41,651 nucleotides of DNA from a virus, in IMG/VR virus record IMGVR_UViG_3300007611_000283, positions 1-41,651 of that record; one strand, 5' to 3'. The notes below the pieces were generated by a model. The model searched no databases, had not been told where the DNA came from, and saw only the letters and a list, made by a program, of their open reading frames with translations. A program made the position numbers and the translations under genes. Of this stretch, positions 7,300-17,200 are shown piece by piece. The first letter of the stretch is position 1, and the number at the start of each line of letters is the position of its first letter.

Positions 7300-8125
7300 G
7301 ATAGCAGATTTTGAAGTCGGCGGCGACAATCCTCCGATGATAATTGCAGGACCGTGTCAGATAGAGACACTAGAACATGCACGTAAAATCTGTAGCACAG
7401 TAAAAGAACTATGCGGCAAACATGGTCTAAATTTTGTCTACAAGAGCAGTTATGACAAGGCCAATAGAACCAGCCTCACTGGCAAACGCGGCGTTGGCAT
7501 CGATCGAGGACTCGAGATTCTCGGACAAATCAAACAGGAATTGGATGTTCCCATCCTCACAGATGTACACGAAACAGATCAAATTTCTCACATAGAAGAA
7601 TACTTTTCTGGTGTAGTAGACATATACCAAATTCCTGCTTTTCTCTGTAGACAAACAGATCTGTTATTAAAAGCAGGTTCTACAGGCAAAGCAGTCAATG
7701 TCAAAAAGGGACAATTTTTAGCACCTTACGACATGCAAAAGGTTGCTGACAAAATTGCCAGCACTGGTAACGAAAAAATACTATTAACTGAAAGAGGCTA
7801 CACACATGGATATAATAATCTTGTGGTTGACATGCGTTCTCTACCCATTATGGAGCGCACTGGTTACCCCGTGGTATTTGATGCTACACATAGCGTGCAA
7901 CAGCCTGGCGGATTGGGACAGTCATCCGGCGGCGATCGAACCATGGTAAAATATTTGACCAGAGCCGCAATGGCAACTGGCTGTGTGTCGGCGGTGTTCA
8001 TTGAAACACACGAAGATCCCGACCGTGCACCCAGTGACGGTCCTAACATGATCGAGTTAAATAGACTTGAGAATTATTTGGTAGAAATCAAAAAATTGTA
8101 TGAAGTCTCAAGCAAATTTAACTAA
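7286..8125 (+). CDS. kdsA: KDO-8-phosphate synthase, metal-dependent class
   Basis: This enzyme condenses phosphoenolpyruvate with arabinose-5-phosphate to KDO-8-phosphate. The 279-residue protein is full length and has KSSYDKANRTS (family KxSFDKANRSS), ILTDVHE, IPAFLCRQTDLL, VNVKKGQFLAP and NNLVVDMRSLPIM. Cys24 in IAGPCQIE, His202 in DATHSVQ, Glu240 in FIETHEDP and Asp251 in SDGPN match the four metal ligands of the Aquifex-type enzymes. It is therefore of the metal-dependent class rather than the E. coli metal-free class, which has Asn in place of the cysteine. It overlaps kdsB and the next glycosyltransferase, so the three are translated together. Confidence 0.93.
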   Translation: MKTIKIADFEVGGDNPPMIIAGPCQIETLEHARKICSTVKELCGKHGLNFVYKSSYDKANRTSLTGKRGVGIDRGLEILGQIKQELDVPILTDVHETDQISHIEEYFSGVVDIYQIPAFLCRQTDLLLKAGSTGKAVNVKKGQFLAPYDMQKVADKIASTGNEKILLTERGYTHGYNNLVVDMRSLPIMERTGYPVVFDATHSVQQPGGLGQSSGGDRTMVKYLTRAAMATGCVSAVFIETHEDPDRAPSDGPNMIELNRLENYLVEIKKLYEVSSKFN

Positions 8126-8909
8126 ACAACAGCGTCGCTACGAAAAAGATCTGCGCAAACTAGAAAAGCGTCAAAACAAGCTCGCCAAAAAAAACCAAGC
8201 AACAGCGGCTTCACCAGTCACAGTTCTCTGCGTTAAATTTGGAAACAAGTATGGAATTCCATATGTTGAGAGGCTGAGGAATATGGTCTCTCGCCATATA
8301 ACAATTCCTTACGAATTCGTTTGTCTCACAGACGAGCCCAAGCCTATAGAAGGCGTGAGATCGATTGTGCAACGAAATGCAGGATACACCAAAGGCTGGT
8401 GGCACAAAGTACATATGTTTGATCCCAGCTTGCCCTTATCGGGGCGAATTCTTTACTTTGACTTAGATGTTATCGTGTTCAATAATATAGATAGACTTGC
8501 ACAGTATTGCACATCTGAATTTGTAGGGACACGCGATTTTAATAGAAAATTTTATCCTACATGGAACAAGCTTAACAGCAGTGTAATGTCCTGGAATGCA
8601 GGAACTCAGACTCATATTTGGGAGGACTTTTCTAATAAACCGCAAAATGCTCTGAGAATGCATGGCGATCAGGACTGGATATTTAAAAAAAGCCAGGATG
8701 TCTTAAAATTCTTCCCCGATACCTGGATTCAAAGTTATAAATGGGAAATTCGCAGGAAGCAGGACCTTATGATACAAGGTGGCAAAAGACGATTTAGAGA
8801 AATCAAAGAAGATGTACGCCCTCCTGCAGATTGTTCTGTTGCTGTTTTTCACGGTGATCCTAATCCTGCAGACGTGCGTGATCCTTTTGTGATTGACAAC
8901 TGGCAATAA
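8100..8909 (+). CDS. Putative glycosyltransferase with DxD motif
   Basis: A 269-residue protein. The first 35 residues are very basic and probably coiled coil. A nucleotide-sugar transferase fold follows: VTVLCVKFGNKYG (about 40-52), FVCLTDEP (73-80), GWWHKVHMF, and ILYFDLDVIVFNNI with the metal-binding DLD at 121-123. Later blocks are SWNAGTQTHIWEDF and MHGDQDWI, followed by a C-terminal FHGDPNP. The pattern resembles GT8-like or GT-A enzymes found in marine phages. The start overlaps kdsA by 26 bases, which ties it to the CMP-KDO genes. The acceptor could be host lipopolysaccharide or a phage component; neither is shown. Confidence 0.7.
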   Translation: MKSQANLTKQQRRYEKDLRKLEKRQNKLAKKNQATAASPVTVLCVKFGNKYGIPYVERLRNMVSRHITIPYEFVCLTDEPKPIEGVRSIVQRNAGYTKGWWHKVHMFDPSLPLSGRILYFDLDVIVFNNIDRLAQYCTSEFVGTRDFNRKFYPTWNKLNSSVMSWNAGTQTHIWEDFSNKPQNALRMHGDQDWIFKKSQDVLKFFPDTWIQSYKWEIRRKQDLMIQGGKRRFREIKEDVRPPADCSVAVFHGDPNPADVRDPFVIDNWQ

Positions 8910-8921
8910 ATCAAGTACTAT
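8893..8921 (+). promoter_or_regulatory. Sigma70-like promoter, predicted start site at the uvdE ATG
   Basis: A perfect TTGACA at 8893-8898, a 17-base spacer, and TACTAT at 8916-8921. The ATG at 8928 follows exactly 6 bases after the -10 box, as at 518 and 2778, so the transcript is predicted to start at the start codon. The -35 box lies inside the end of the glycosyltransferase gene. Confidence 0.65.
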
Positions 8922-8927
8922 CAAACT

Positions 8928-10016
8928 ATGAAACGAATTGCATTTGCATGCAAGTACATGCACGACGACCAGTCTTTGCCTAAGCGAGAACTGGAACAAA
9001 TACAGCGTCCGCTAAATACACGGTCCACTACTGTGCAGTGGCTTAACCGTCAAACTCGCGATATCGCGGAGCAACGCTTGTGGGAGTTGATGGAACACAA
9101 CATTCAATCATATTACAATTTGATTGAGTATGTAGGAAGTTTGTCCTATGAGCTTAGAATGGTTAGACTCGGCAGTGATGTCCTCCCTGTTTATACCGAG
9201 CCTACTTGGAGTTATTTTTGGAAGCATGGCGACGTTCGTGATTACTGCGAACAACAGTTTTCTCAAGTCGGCGAACTGGCTAGAAGTCTCGATGTTCGGC
9301 TTAGCATGCATCCTGGTCAATTTACTGTGTTGGCTAGTGATAATGATGAAATTGTAGAGAGGAGCATAGAAGAGTTTGAATATCACACCGATGTCATCCG
9401 CTGGATGGGATATGGCAGGACCTTTCAGGACTTCAAATGCAATGTACATATATCGGGTAGAAGAGGTCCACAGGGCATTAAAGACGCCCTTAAGAGACTC
9501 TCGCCAGAAGCACGAAACACTATCACAATCGAAAACGATGAAAACCGATGGGGACTCGAACACAGTCTCGAACTTGCAGACGACCTTGCACTTGTACTCG
9601 ATATCCACCACCACTGGGTGCGTGAAGGTGAATACATACAGCCCACCGACGATAGATTTCGTCGTGTGATTGATTCGTGGCGAGGAGCTCGACGTCCTGT
9701 AATTCATTACTCACTAAGTCGCGAGGATCTACTTAACCTGCATCCTGCAGATAAACAACCTGATATGGCGGAATTATTAGAGTGGGGATACAAGAAACAA
9801 AAACTCCGTGCCCACTCAGACTATATGTGGAACACAGCCTGTAATACGTGGGCTAAAGAGTTTTGGGAATACGCTGATATTATGGTAGAGTCGAAGTGTA
9901 AGAACTTGGCGAGCATGAAGCTCTACGAAGAATTTACTTCGCAAGCTTCAACACTTCTGCAACAAGATCCGCTTTCTTCCGACGCTTATCAAGATCAACT
10001 TTGTATTCCTTCTTAG
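8928..10016 (+). CDS. uvdE: UV damage endonuclease (UvdE/UvsE family)
   Basis: UvdE is a TIM-barrel, metal-dependent endonuclease that nicks DNA 5' to UV photoproducts. The 362-residue protein shows the family's core: LGSDVLPVYTEP, RLSMHPGQFTVLASDN (the SMHPGQ-x3-L block with a metal-binding His), CNVHISGRRG, TITIENDENRW (ligand Glu), LVLDIHHHWV (ligand histidines), PVIHYSLSR, and RAHSDYMWNT with another metal ligand. UvdE genes are known in cyanophages and other sunlit-ocean phages, where they repair UV lesions during infection. It is predicted to be made from a leaderless early mRNA. The last 83 bases overlap the converging SAP-like gene. Confidence 0.9.
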   Translation: MKRIAFACKYMHDDQSLPKRELEQIQRPLNTRSTTVQWLNRQTRDIAEQRLWELMEHNIQSYYNLIEYVGSLSYELRMVRLGSDVLPVYTEPTWSYFWKHGDVRDYCEQQFSQVGELARSLDVRLSMHPGQFTVLASDNDEIVERSIEEFEYHTDVIRWMGYGRTFQDFKCNVHISGRRGPQGIKDALKRLSPEARNTITIENDENRWGLEHSLELADDLALVLDIHHHWVREGEYIQPTDDRFRRVIDSWRGARRPVIHYSLSREDLLNLHPADKQPDMAELLEWGYKKQKLRAHSDYMWNTACNTWAKEFWEYADIMVESKCKNLASMKLYEEFTSQASTLLQQDPLSSDAYQDQLCIPS

Positions 10017-10287
10017 CGTAAGCTTCTAGCTCATCTTTGTTCATTTTGTTAAGATCGGTTTTGGTAACACCGATCTTTTTACGACCACGCTTGGCAGGTG
10101 TTTGCTCAGCAGTTTTCTTAGTTGTGGATTTCTTTTGAGCAGGTTTAGTGCTCTGCGAAGCTGTCGCTCCTGTTGCTGATCCTGCATCGGCTGTAGCAGT
10201 TTTATACTGACTGTAGTTGTTGGGTTCTTTCTCAACTGTATTAGCCGAATTAGAACCACTTAAAATATTTTTCAACCATTTAAACAT
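9934..10287 (-). CDS. Small basic protein with C-terminal SAP/HeH-like domain
   Basis: A 117-residue minus-strand protein. A low-complexity linker of Ala, Thr, Ser, Lys and Gln spans residues 30-70. The C-terminal 40 residues (TDLNKMNKDELEAYAKKEY, then a short turn and KKADLVAEVLKLAK) have the two-helix pattern of SAP or HeH/LEM nucleic-acid-binding domains. The start at 10287 has an AGGAGG a few bases upstream and a late-type TTAAATA further up, so it is a leadered late gene. Its 3' end overlaps uvdE by 83 bases. A DNA-binding or virion-associated role is plausible. Confidence 0.65.
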   Translation of the reverse strand: MFKWLKNILSGSNSANTVEKEPNNYSQYKTATADAGSATGATASQSTKPAQKKSTTKKTAEQTPAKRGRKKIGVTKTDLNKMNKDELEAYAKKEYKVDLDKRRKKADLVAEVLKLAK

Positions 10288-10305
10288 TGTGTTGTCCTCC
10301 TAGTC

Positions 10306-10320
10306 ATATTTAATAAATAT
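10306..10320. promoter_or_regulatory. Palindromic divergent late-type promoter region
   Basis: The segment reads ATATTTA-A-TAAATAT, so a late-type octamer appears on both strands. On the plus strand AATAAATA (10312-10319) lies 5 bases before the sodC ATG at 10325. On the minus strand TTAAATA serves the SAP-like gene through a leader with a strong Shine-Dalgarno. One palindrome could serve two divergent late genes. Confidence 0.5.
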
Positions 10321-10324
10321 TTGC

Positions 10325-10870
10325 ATGAGAATAAAAGAAATGAGCAACTGCCCTAGAACACGTGCTAAAAAATGTCAGTGCGAAAGCGTACAGAACATTG
10401 TCGAAGACAAAAATAGAATTACTGCATCTTGCGAGCTAGAACACAGCGAGACAGTAAAAGGCAGAATTGTTCTCATGCAGGAAGGAAACGGTCCCACGCT
10501 CATACGTGGGCAAATTTCAGGGTTAGGCCCGGGCGAACACGGTTTTCACATTCACGAATTCGGCGATCTAAGCAACGGTTGTGAGAGTGCAGGCGGACAC
10601 TACAATCCAGACGGTGTAGATCACGGTGACGTAGACGAAGGACATGTCGGTGATCTAGGCAATGTTACAGCAGACGAAAACGGATTTGCTGATTTCTTAA
10701 TCGAAGCACCTAGAGTTGCTTTGGCCGGAGAAAGAAGTGTAGTAGGCAGAGCAATCGTAATACACGAAGATGAAGACGACCTTGGCAAGGGCGGCGATAG
10801 CGAAAGCCTTAAAACTGGTAATGCGGGCGACAGGCTTGCGTGTGGTGTAATTGTACTGCACGAAAACTAA
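10325..10870 (+). CDS. sodC: Cu/Zn superoxide dismutase
   Basis: The enzyme dismutates superoxide to peroxide and oxygen. All active-site residues of the family are present in the 181-residue product: copper ligands His75 and His77 (GFHIHEFG), bridging His92 (GGHYNP), zinc ligands His100, His107 and Asp110 (EGHVGDLGN), copper ligand His147, the disulfide pair Cys86-Cys173 and the substrate-guiding Arg170 (GDRLACG). The first 25 residues are basic and contain three cysteines but no hydrophobic signal peptide, unlike most bacterial SodC, which is periplasmic. The enzyme may therefore act in the cytoplasm or virion. An alternative ATG lies five codons in (10340). The promoter octamer sits 5 bases before the first ATG. 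Confidence 0.92.
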   Translation: MRIKEMSNCPRTRAKKCQCESVQNIVEDKNRITASCELEHSETVKGRIVLMQEGNGPTLIRGQISGLGPGEHGFHIHEFGDLSNGCESAGGHYNPDGVDHGDVDEGHVGDLGNVTADENGFADFLIEAPRVALAGERSVVGRAIVIHEDEDDLGKGGDSESLKTGNAGDRLACGVIVLHEN

Positions 10871-11154
10871 TATTTAGAAATAGGTAAATCTGCGCCTGCG
10901 GGCATATCCCATATTTTCTTTTGTTCTACACCTTTCTTTTGTGCAAAACGTTTTGCATCGCAGTGTTTACACACATGAAAAAAATTGTTACTGGTTCGTT
11001 TGTGATGCATGTTTTTGGGGTTTCTTGTGAATTCTTCTCCACAATGATCACATTTCAAATGATATACAGTTCTAGTTCTAGTATATTCATGATTCACACC
11101 CAGCTTGCTTGTCCGAACATGCTTCCTATATTCTAAACTTTTTCCTAAGAACAT
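10867..11154 (-). CDS. Small zinc-ribbon protein
   Basis: A 95-residue basic protein with two CxxC knuckles, C35-D-H-C38 and C62-K-H-C65, separated by a basic, histidine-rich stretch (NPKNMHHKRTSNNFFH), the layout of a treble-clef or zinc-ribbon fold. Similar stand-alone zinc proteins occur near homing-endonuclease-type genes in large phages, but no nuclease motif is visible here. It overlaps the end of sodC by 4 bases. A TGTAAATA late-type motif lies 4 bases before the ATG on the minus strand, with CAGG between them that could act as a weak Shine-Dalgarno. Confidence 0.65.
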   Translation of the reverse strand: MFLGKSLEYRKHVRTSKLGVNHEYTRTRTVYHLKCDHCGEEFTRNPKNMHHKRTSNNFFHVCKHCDAKRFAQKKGVEQKKIWDMPAGADLPISKY

Positions 11155-11186
11155 CCTGTATTTACATTAGGCTTTTAGAATTACTT

Positions 11187-11194
11187 GATAAATA
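11187..11194 (+). promoter_or_regulatory. Late-type promoter octamer GATAAATA
   Basis: GATAAATA lies 27 bases before the ATG of the giant fibre gene. Its expected +1, near 11200, leaves a 22-base leader containing CAGGGG at about 11211-11216 as the ribosome binding site. It probably drives the whole adhesin cluster, which has almost no intergenic space downstream. Confidence 0.5.
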
Positions 11195-11221
11195 CCAATA
11201 AGCATTAAATCAGGGGCTAGC

Positions 11222-14200
11222 ATGGCAAGAAAAATTGTTGATATTGGTGATGTCGGTAATGACGGAACCGGCGATAGTATTCGTGATTCGTTTCGCAAGG
11301 TAAATGACAACTTCAGAGAACTTTACAGCTCTCTAGGACTTGGCGAGAGACTAACCTTTATAGGTTTAGATGACACGCCTGCCACATATGCTGGGAATGA
11401 AAACGCGCTGTTAACTGTTAACCAAACTACAGACGGTTTGAAGTTCAAACAGATCATCGGCGGTACTGGTGTAAGCATAGATCAAACTACAAACAGTAAC
11501 CAAATTACTATCAATTCTGAATTCTCTGATGTTGCAGGCGATCCTGCTCCTAATTTAGGCGGTGCACTAAATGCACTTAGTGGAGGTGAGAGATATCCAA
11601 TCGGAAACTTGCCAGATCTCACTGTCAACACCGAAACACAAGATTCAATAAATCAATTAACTAACACGCACGGTTCCCAAGCAAACGACCCGGACCGGCT
11701 CGCTGTCAACAAGGCCTATGCAGACAGTAAAGTTTCTCTAGGTGGTGTTGACGGTATAGATCCAGTGACGGGTCAATCGGACTCTGCGTTTGGTAGAATG
11801 ACCGGACCGCTTGTTCTCTCTCGCAATCCACAAGATTCAGACGACGAGGTATTTGACGGATTAGTTGCAGCAACAAAAAACTATGTAGATAATGCTGGCT
11901 TTGCTAGTGGGGTTAATCTATATGTTGCTACAACAGGCAGCGACGAGCGTGATGACTTAGGAAAAGAAAAGCAAGGTAGAAGTTTAGCATTTGCATATAA
12001 AAGCATAGAGGCGGCATGTAAACGCGCTGAAGAAATTACACTTGAGTCACAATTAGAATTAGGTCCTTACCGTAAACTTTTAACGTTTGGAGAAAGGGAA
12101 GGAATTTGTACTCTGGCAGAAATAGACGTTGCAGATATTTCAGGGACAGGATTTGCTGGAAATATTACAATGTCAGTAGACACGTTAGAAATAACAAATC
12201 CGGGTACAAACTACAGAATAGGTGATAGATTAGAGTTAGTAGGCGGAAATGGAGCCACTGCAATTATTGAAGTATTAGCAACTGCCTCTACGCCGGGTGC
12301 TATAACATCTTTTCAGCAGGTTTCATCTGGTCTTTACACGTCACTTCCGGGTTCGACCAATGTAGAAACAACAACCGATAGCGAATTCGGCGAAGGCGCA
12401 GAATTTAACGTTACATATAAAGTTGCACAGATAAGTGTTACAAACGGCGGAAATGATTATACTCTTGTTTCACCGCGCGCCGAAGGCGGTGGTGGTACAG
12501 GAGCTTTCGGCGAAGCAACTATCGATAACGGGTCAATCATATCTATCGAGGTTACTGACCCAGGGCAAGGATTTACTGATGTTCCTGTTTTGAAAGTCGA
12601 CTTACCTCGTTTCAGAATTCGCACAAACGGCAAACAGACTGATTTCACAGGGGAAACAACTACCGATAGTGTAGAAGCATTTAGAACAAGGGATATAAGA
12701 GAGGGTTTATTACTCCAAGGTGAAAATAGCAATGCGATTGCTAGGATTCTCGCGCATGACGGAACACTCGACAGCGAAGGAAATGAAATTTTCGATGTCG
12801 AAATTCTTTCAGGTACGTTTGAAATTAACGAACCGATCTCATACGGAGCCCCTGCTAATCAGACACAAATTTGTATATTCGTTGAAGCTGGAATATATGA
12901 GGAGCATTTTCCACTCAAAATTCCGCCAAATACTGCTATAATAGGCGACGAATTTAGAAGAACAATTGTTAGACCTAAAAAAGGAACAAGTTCGTCGCCC
13001 TGGGCATTTCAACGTTTTAGACGCGACCTAATCATTCCGGATCCTGACACTTCTGCAAGCAGATCTTTATCTATTTCAGAAGACCAAGAAGATCCAACAC
13101 CAGATAATGAAACAAACAATCTTGTAATCGGAGAAAGACTTTTTGGGTATCATTACCTACAAAACAGTGCTGACCCTGTTTATCCAAAAATATCTAATCC
13201 CGGAGGGTTTTCGGCGGCGGCTAGATTATTAGAACTGAACAGGCAGTTTTTACAAGAAGAAGTAATAGCCTGGATCAATGCTCAGGTACAAAATAACATT
13301 GCTCCATTCAGTACCTCATTTTCATATGACAGCGAAAGATGCAAAAAAGATGTAGGTCTAATAACAGATAGTATTATATTTGACCTAAGGTACGGAGAAT
13401 ACTTTAGGACTGTTTCGGCGGGGTTAAAATACTACGAAACTGCTAGTGGAAGAATTGCAATAACAACACAGCTTTCTGAAACTACAGCGGCTATTAATCG
13501 TTGGTTACAATTAGCGCAAGGCGTGATAAACAATGAGGTTATTAGCAATACAGAACAGAATACAGTCAATCAAATTATCGATCAAGCATTTGATTCTAAA
13601 CCAAATAGCAATGCAGTATTAAACGATCTTACAGAAGTTTTAATCGACGTTATTGATGGCAGCGGAAGTGTAAATTATCCTAAAGAAAACAATCAAATGG
13701 ACGTTTTCTTAATGAACGATGCAGACATAATCCGTGCTGTAACTTGTCAGGGGCACGGGGGTTTTATGATGGTTCTGGATCCCACCGGACAAGTACTCGC
13801 CAAATCTCCGTATTGTCAAGAGTCAGCAAGCTTTTCGAAATCAATAAACGAATGGACATTTGCAGGTGGCATGTTTGTTGATGGGTTTGCGGGCAACCTA
13901 CAGTTTTTCCATGACTCTACCGATAATCCAACAAGGATCAAAGTCAGTGGTTTAGATAGAGTTCCACTATTGCCGGCCTCGTTCATTGTAGCTGACACTA
14001 GATTTACAATTAATTATATTCGTAATTTCCAGTACAACAAAGAAGGCTCAACAGCTACTTTTGTATTAGATGAAACCACACCGTTTAACCTAGCTCCTGG
14101 AGCACAAGAATGTACCATAAGTGTAGATGAACCGGCTGTAATTACAAAAAACGATCACGGTTTGACTGGCGGTACAACAGTAGTCTTTTCAGCAGAAGGA

Positions 14201-17200
14201 GTAGGCAGTTCATTACCTGCAGGCATCGAAGAAGGCAAAGAGTATTATGTTTTACCGGGAGAAATAACTCCTAATACCTTTAGAATAGAGGAATTGCCTG
14301 GCACTGGTGTAGGAGTTGAAACTACTAGCCCAGGGAGCGGAACCTTAAAATATCAAGTAAAATATGAAGTACTAATGCCAGGTAACAGATCAATGTTATC
14401 TAATGACTTTACTCAGGTAAACGACATGGGTTTTGGTCTATTGGCAACAAACGGCGGCTTAACCGAAGCCGTTTCCATGTTTACATACTATAACTTTGCT
14501 TCTTATTATGCATTGAACGGAGCTCAAATACGTTCAGTAGGCGGCTCGTCTGCACACGGTGTATATGGCCTAGTTGCAGCAGGGTCTGATCCTTTAGAAG
14601 TTCCTACCCCTACTGATCCGTACTACGATTTTGCACAAAGAGTAATATGCAAAGCGTCTCCTGCATCTTTCGCTAACGAACAGGAAGGGTTAAGTGTGTT
14701 TGTAGAGGGATATGATTATACACCTCTAGAAAACGGCGAGTTAGAAGTTGATCATAGTAATTTTATTGTTAGATATCCTGTTACATCTGTCAGCACAGAT
14801 GGTCTACCCGAAGGCGTAGCGCGATTAAATCTATCAAGCGACTCTACAGGAAATTTTGAAGGATTATTTCAGTCCATTCCAGATGGCACTAAAATGTCCT
14901 ACAGGGTAAAATCAACACTTGTTCTAACCGGACAGTTAGAAGATGTAGCTGTACGTCCTTCTACTGGACTTGTGCTGAATGAAACTCCAGAAGTGTATCG
15001 TGTATTGCAATTTAGTGCATATTCAAATGAAGTAGACGAAGAATTCGAAATCGAAGTAGTGACAACAGGAAACCCCGGCGAACTAAGTGTTTTAACCGAG
15101 ATTACCGAAATTGCTTCGGATTCTAGTTTTGAGTATTTTATTACCGCCAATAATCATAGGCTTAGAATCGGAGATACATTTGTTCCAACAACTTCTAGTA
15201 ATGGTTTACTAGAAGGCGTTACTTATTTTGTTGTAGAAGTTCCTAATTATAATGAGTTTGTCCTAAGTACACTAGAAGCCGGAGATCCGCCGCCTGCAGG
15301 TACTTTTACGACCGGAAATGTATCAGTCAAAGGGGTGCGTCCTCATAAATTGATTAACGGGTATACCATTGCCTTTAACACCACTGGAAGTCTACCAACC
15401 GGCTTAGGTCCTGAAGAATATTTTGTAATAGAAGATGGTTTAACAGACACCGTTTTTCAAATTTCTGAATCAAAGAACGGAAATCCTGTAGAAATAACAG
15501 ATACAGGCTCTGGTGTTCATACATATTTCCAAACGGGTCTTACTAAAACTACAACACGCGAAAATTACAATTATAATGATATGACGCTGTTTCAACCGCA
15601 GTTGCCTGCTACACCACCGCAAGAGGTAACTATTTCTATTGGAGCAAGTGCAACATTTACAACAGCAGAGCCGCACGGCTTACAATCCCAGGATGTAATT
15701 AGATTTTTTACCACTGGCGAATTACCAACACCTGTAACTATAGGACAAAACTTTTTCGTACAAAATATAATAAGCCCAACCGAATTTCAAGTTTCGGCTG
15801 TCTATCCGATAATTGGCGTGGTTGCATTAGACACATCTGGCACACAATCAGGAACACACAGTTTCAGCAAGGTGCAAGGTAGCGCAGGAGACAGAGAATT
15901 TGCAGTGGTTCCGGTGGCGCCGCAAGATCGCAGTCGTATACCCGGGTCTAAATTTGTTTTTAAGGGCGAAGAATACATTATTAATGAATACGTGTCGGAA
16001 GGCGACTTAAGCGAACCATATGCTATTCTAAGATTGAATAGAGATTTGGTAGATAGTATTGTTTCTTATACAAGCAGTTATACAATTCAAAGTGCTGTCC
16101 CTGTTAGAGATCAAAGAGCTTTAGGAACGTTAACGGTAAGAATTGCGCTAACTCGTGTTACTTCGCATGATTTGCTCGAAATTGGAACTGGCTCTTATGC
16201 CGACACAAACTATCCAAACGAAATATTCGGTGACAGCGTAAATGCACCGGACGAATCTAATGAAGTAGTCGAAAGAGATGTTGGTCGTGTGTTTTTTGTC
16301 ACCACAGATCAATTTGGTAACTTTAAAGTTGGTCCTTATTTCAAGGTCGACCAAGGAACAGGTTCGGTTACATTTGCGGCAAGCATTGCCCTTTCTAACT
16401 TAGACGGTCTTGGTTTTAAACGTGGCGTGCCTATTTCAGAATTTTCTGTAGACGCGACTTTTGCAGATAATGCGGTTGATACGGTTCCTACAGAAAATGC
16501 TACCAGGGTATATATTGAAAGACGGTTAGGAATCTCTCACGGTGGAGCAGTTGTTCCTTCGGGTTCTTTAATTCCTTCTGAAACAGGAGGTTTTATGGCG
16601 CTTGACGGCCAGTTAGCCATGAAAAATACCATGAGCCTGGGCGATAACAAAATTGCAGATTTAGCTGATCCTACTAATCCGCAAGATGCAGTAAATCTAC
16701 GAAGTGTTACTTTTGCTAATCTACAAGATTTCGACATTACTAACATTCAAGCAAATCAAATTTTAACATTTACCGGAGTAGGCAACGAAGCAGTTAATGT
16801 TGACGTAGTAGGCGACGTATCTTTTAACTTGGAATCTACAGCGAACACCTTAGATGTTCAAATTGTTCCTGATACTATCATCGATACTGACGTTAAACTG
16901 CCTACAAACAATACAGAATTTGAAGCTGATGGAATTCTACAAAGCAAATTGAACATGAATCTAGCGCAAACGCTAGAGGAGGCTGAATCAGGAGATCTAC
17001 AAACCATTCAGTCTACGCTCGGTGTCGCAAGTTTTAATGATGCAGAATTTGTTTCTACGGACGGTTGGATTGAATTAAAAGACAACGGAATTGTTACAAC
17101 CAAGATTGAACAAATCAATGCCAAGCATGTGATAGCTAATCCTTCTGTGACTATTGACAATGTTATTGCAGTATCGTATGAAGATGTTATAAACGATGGC

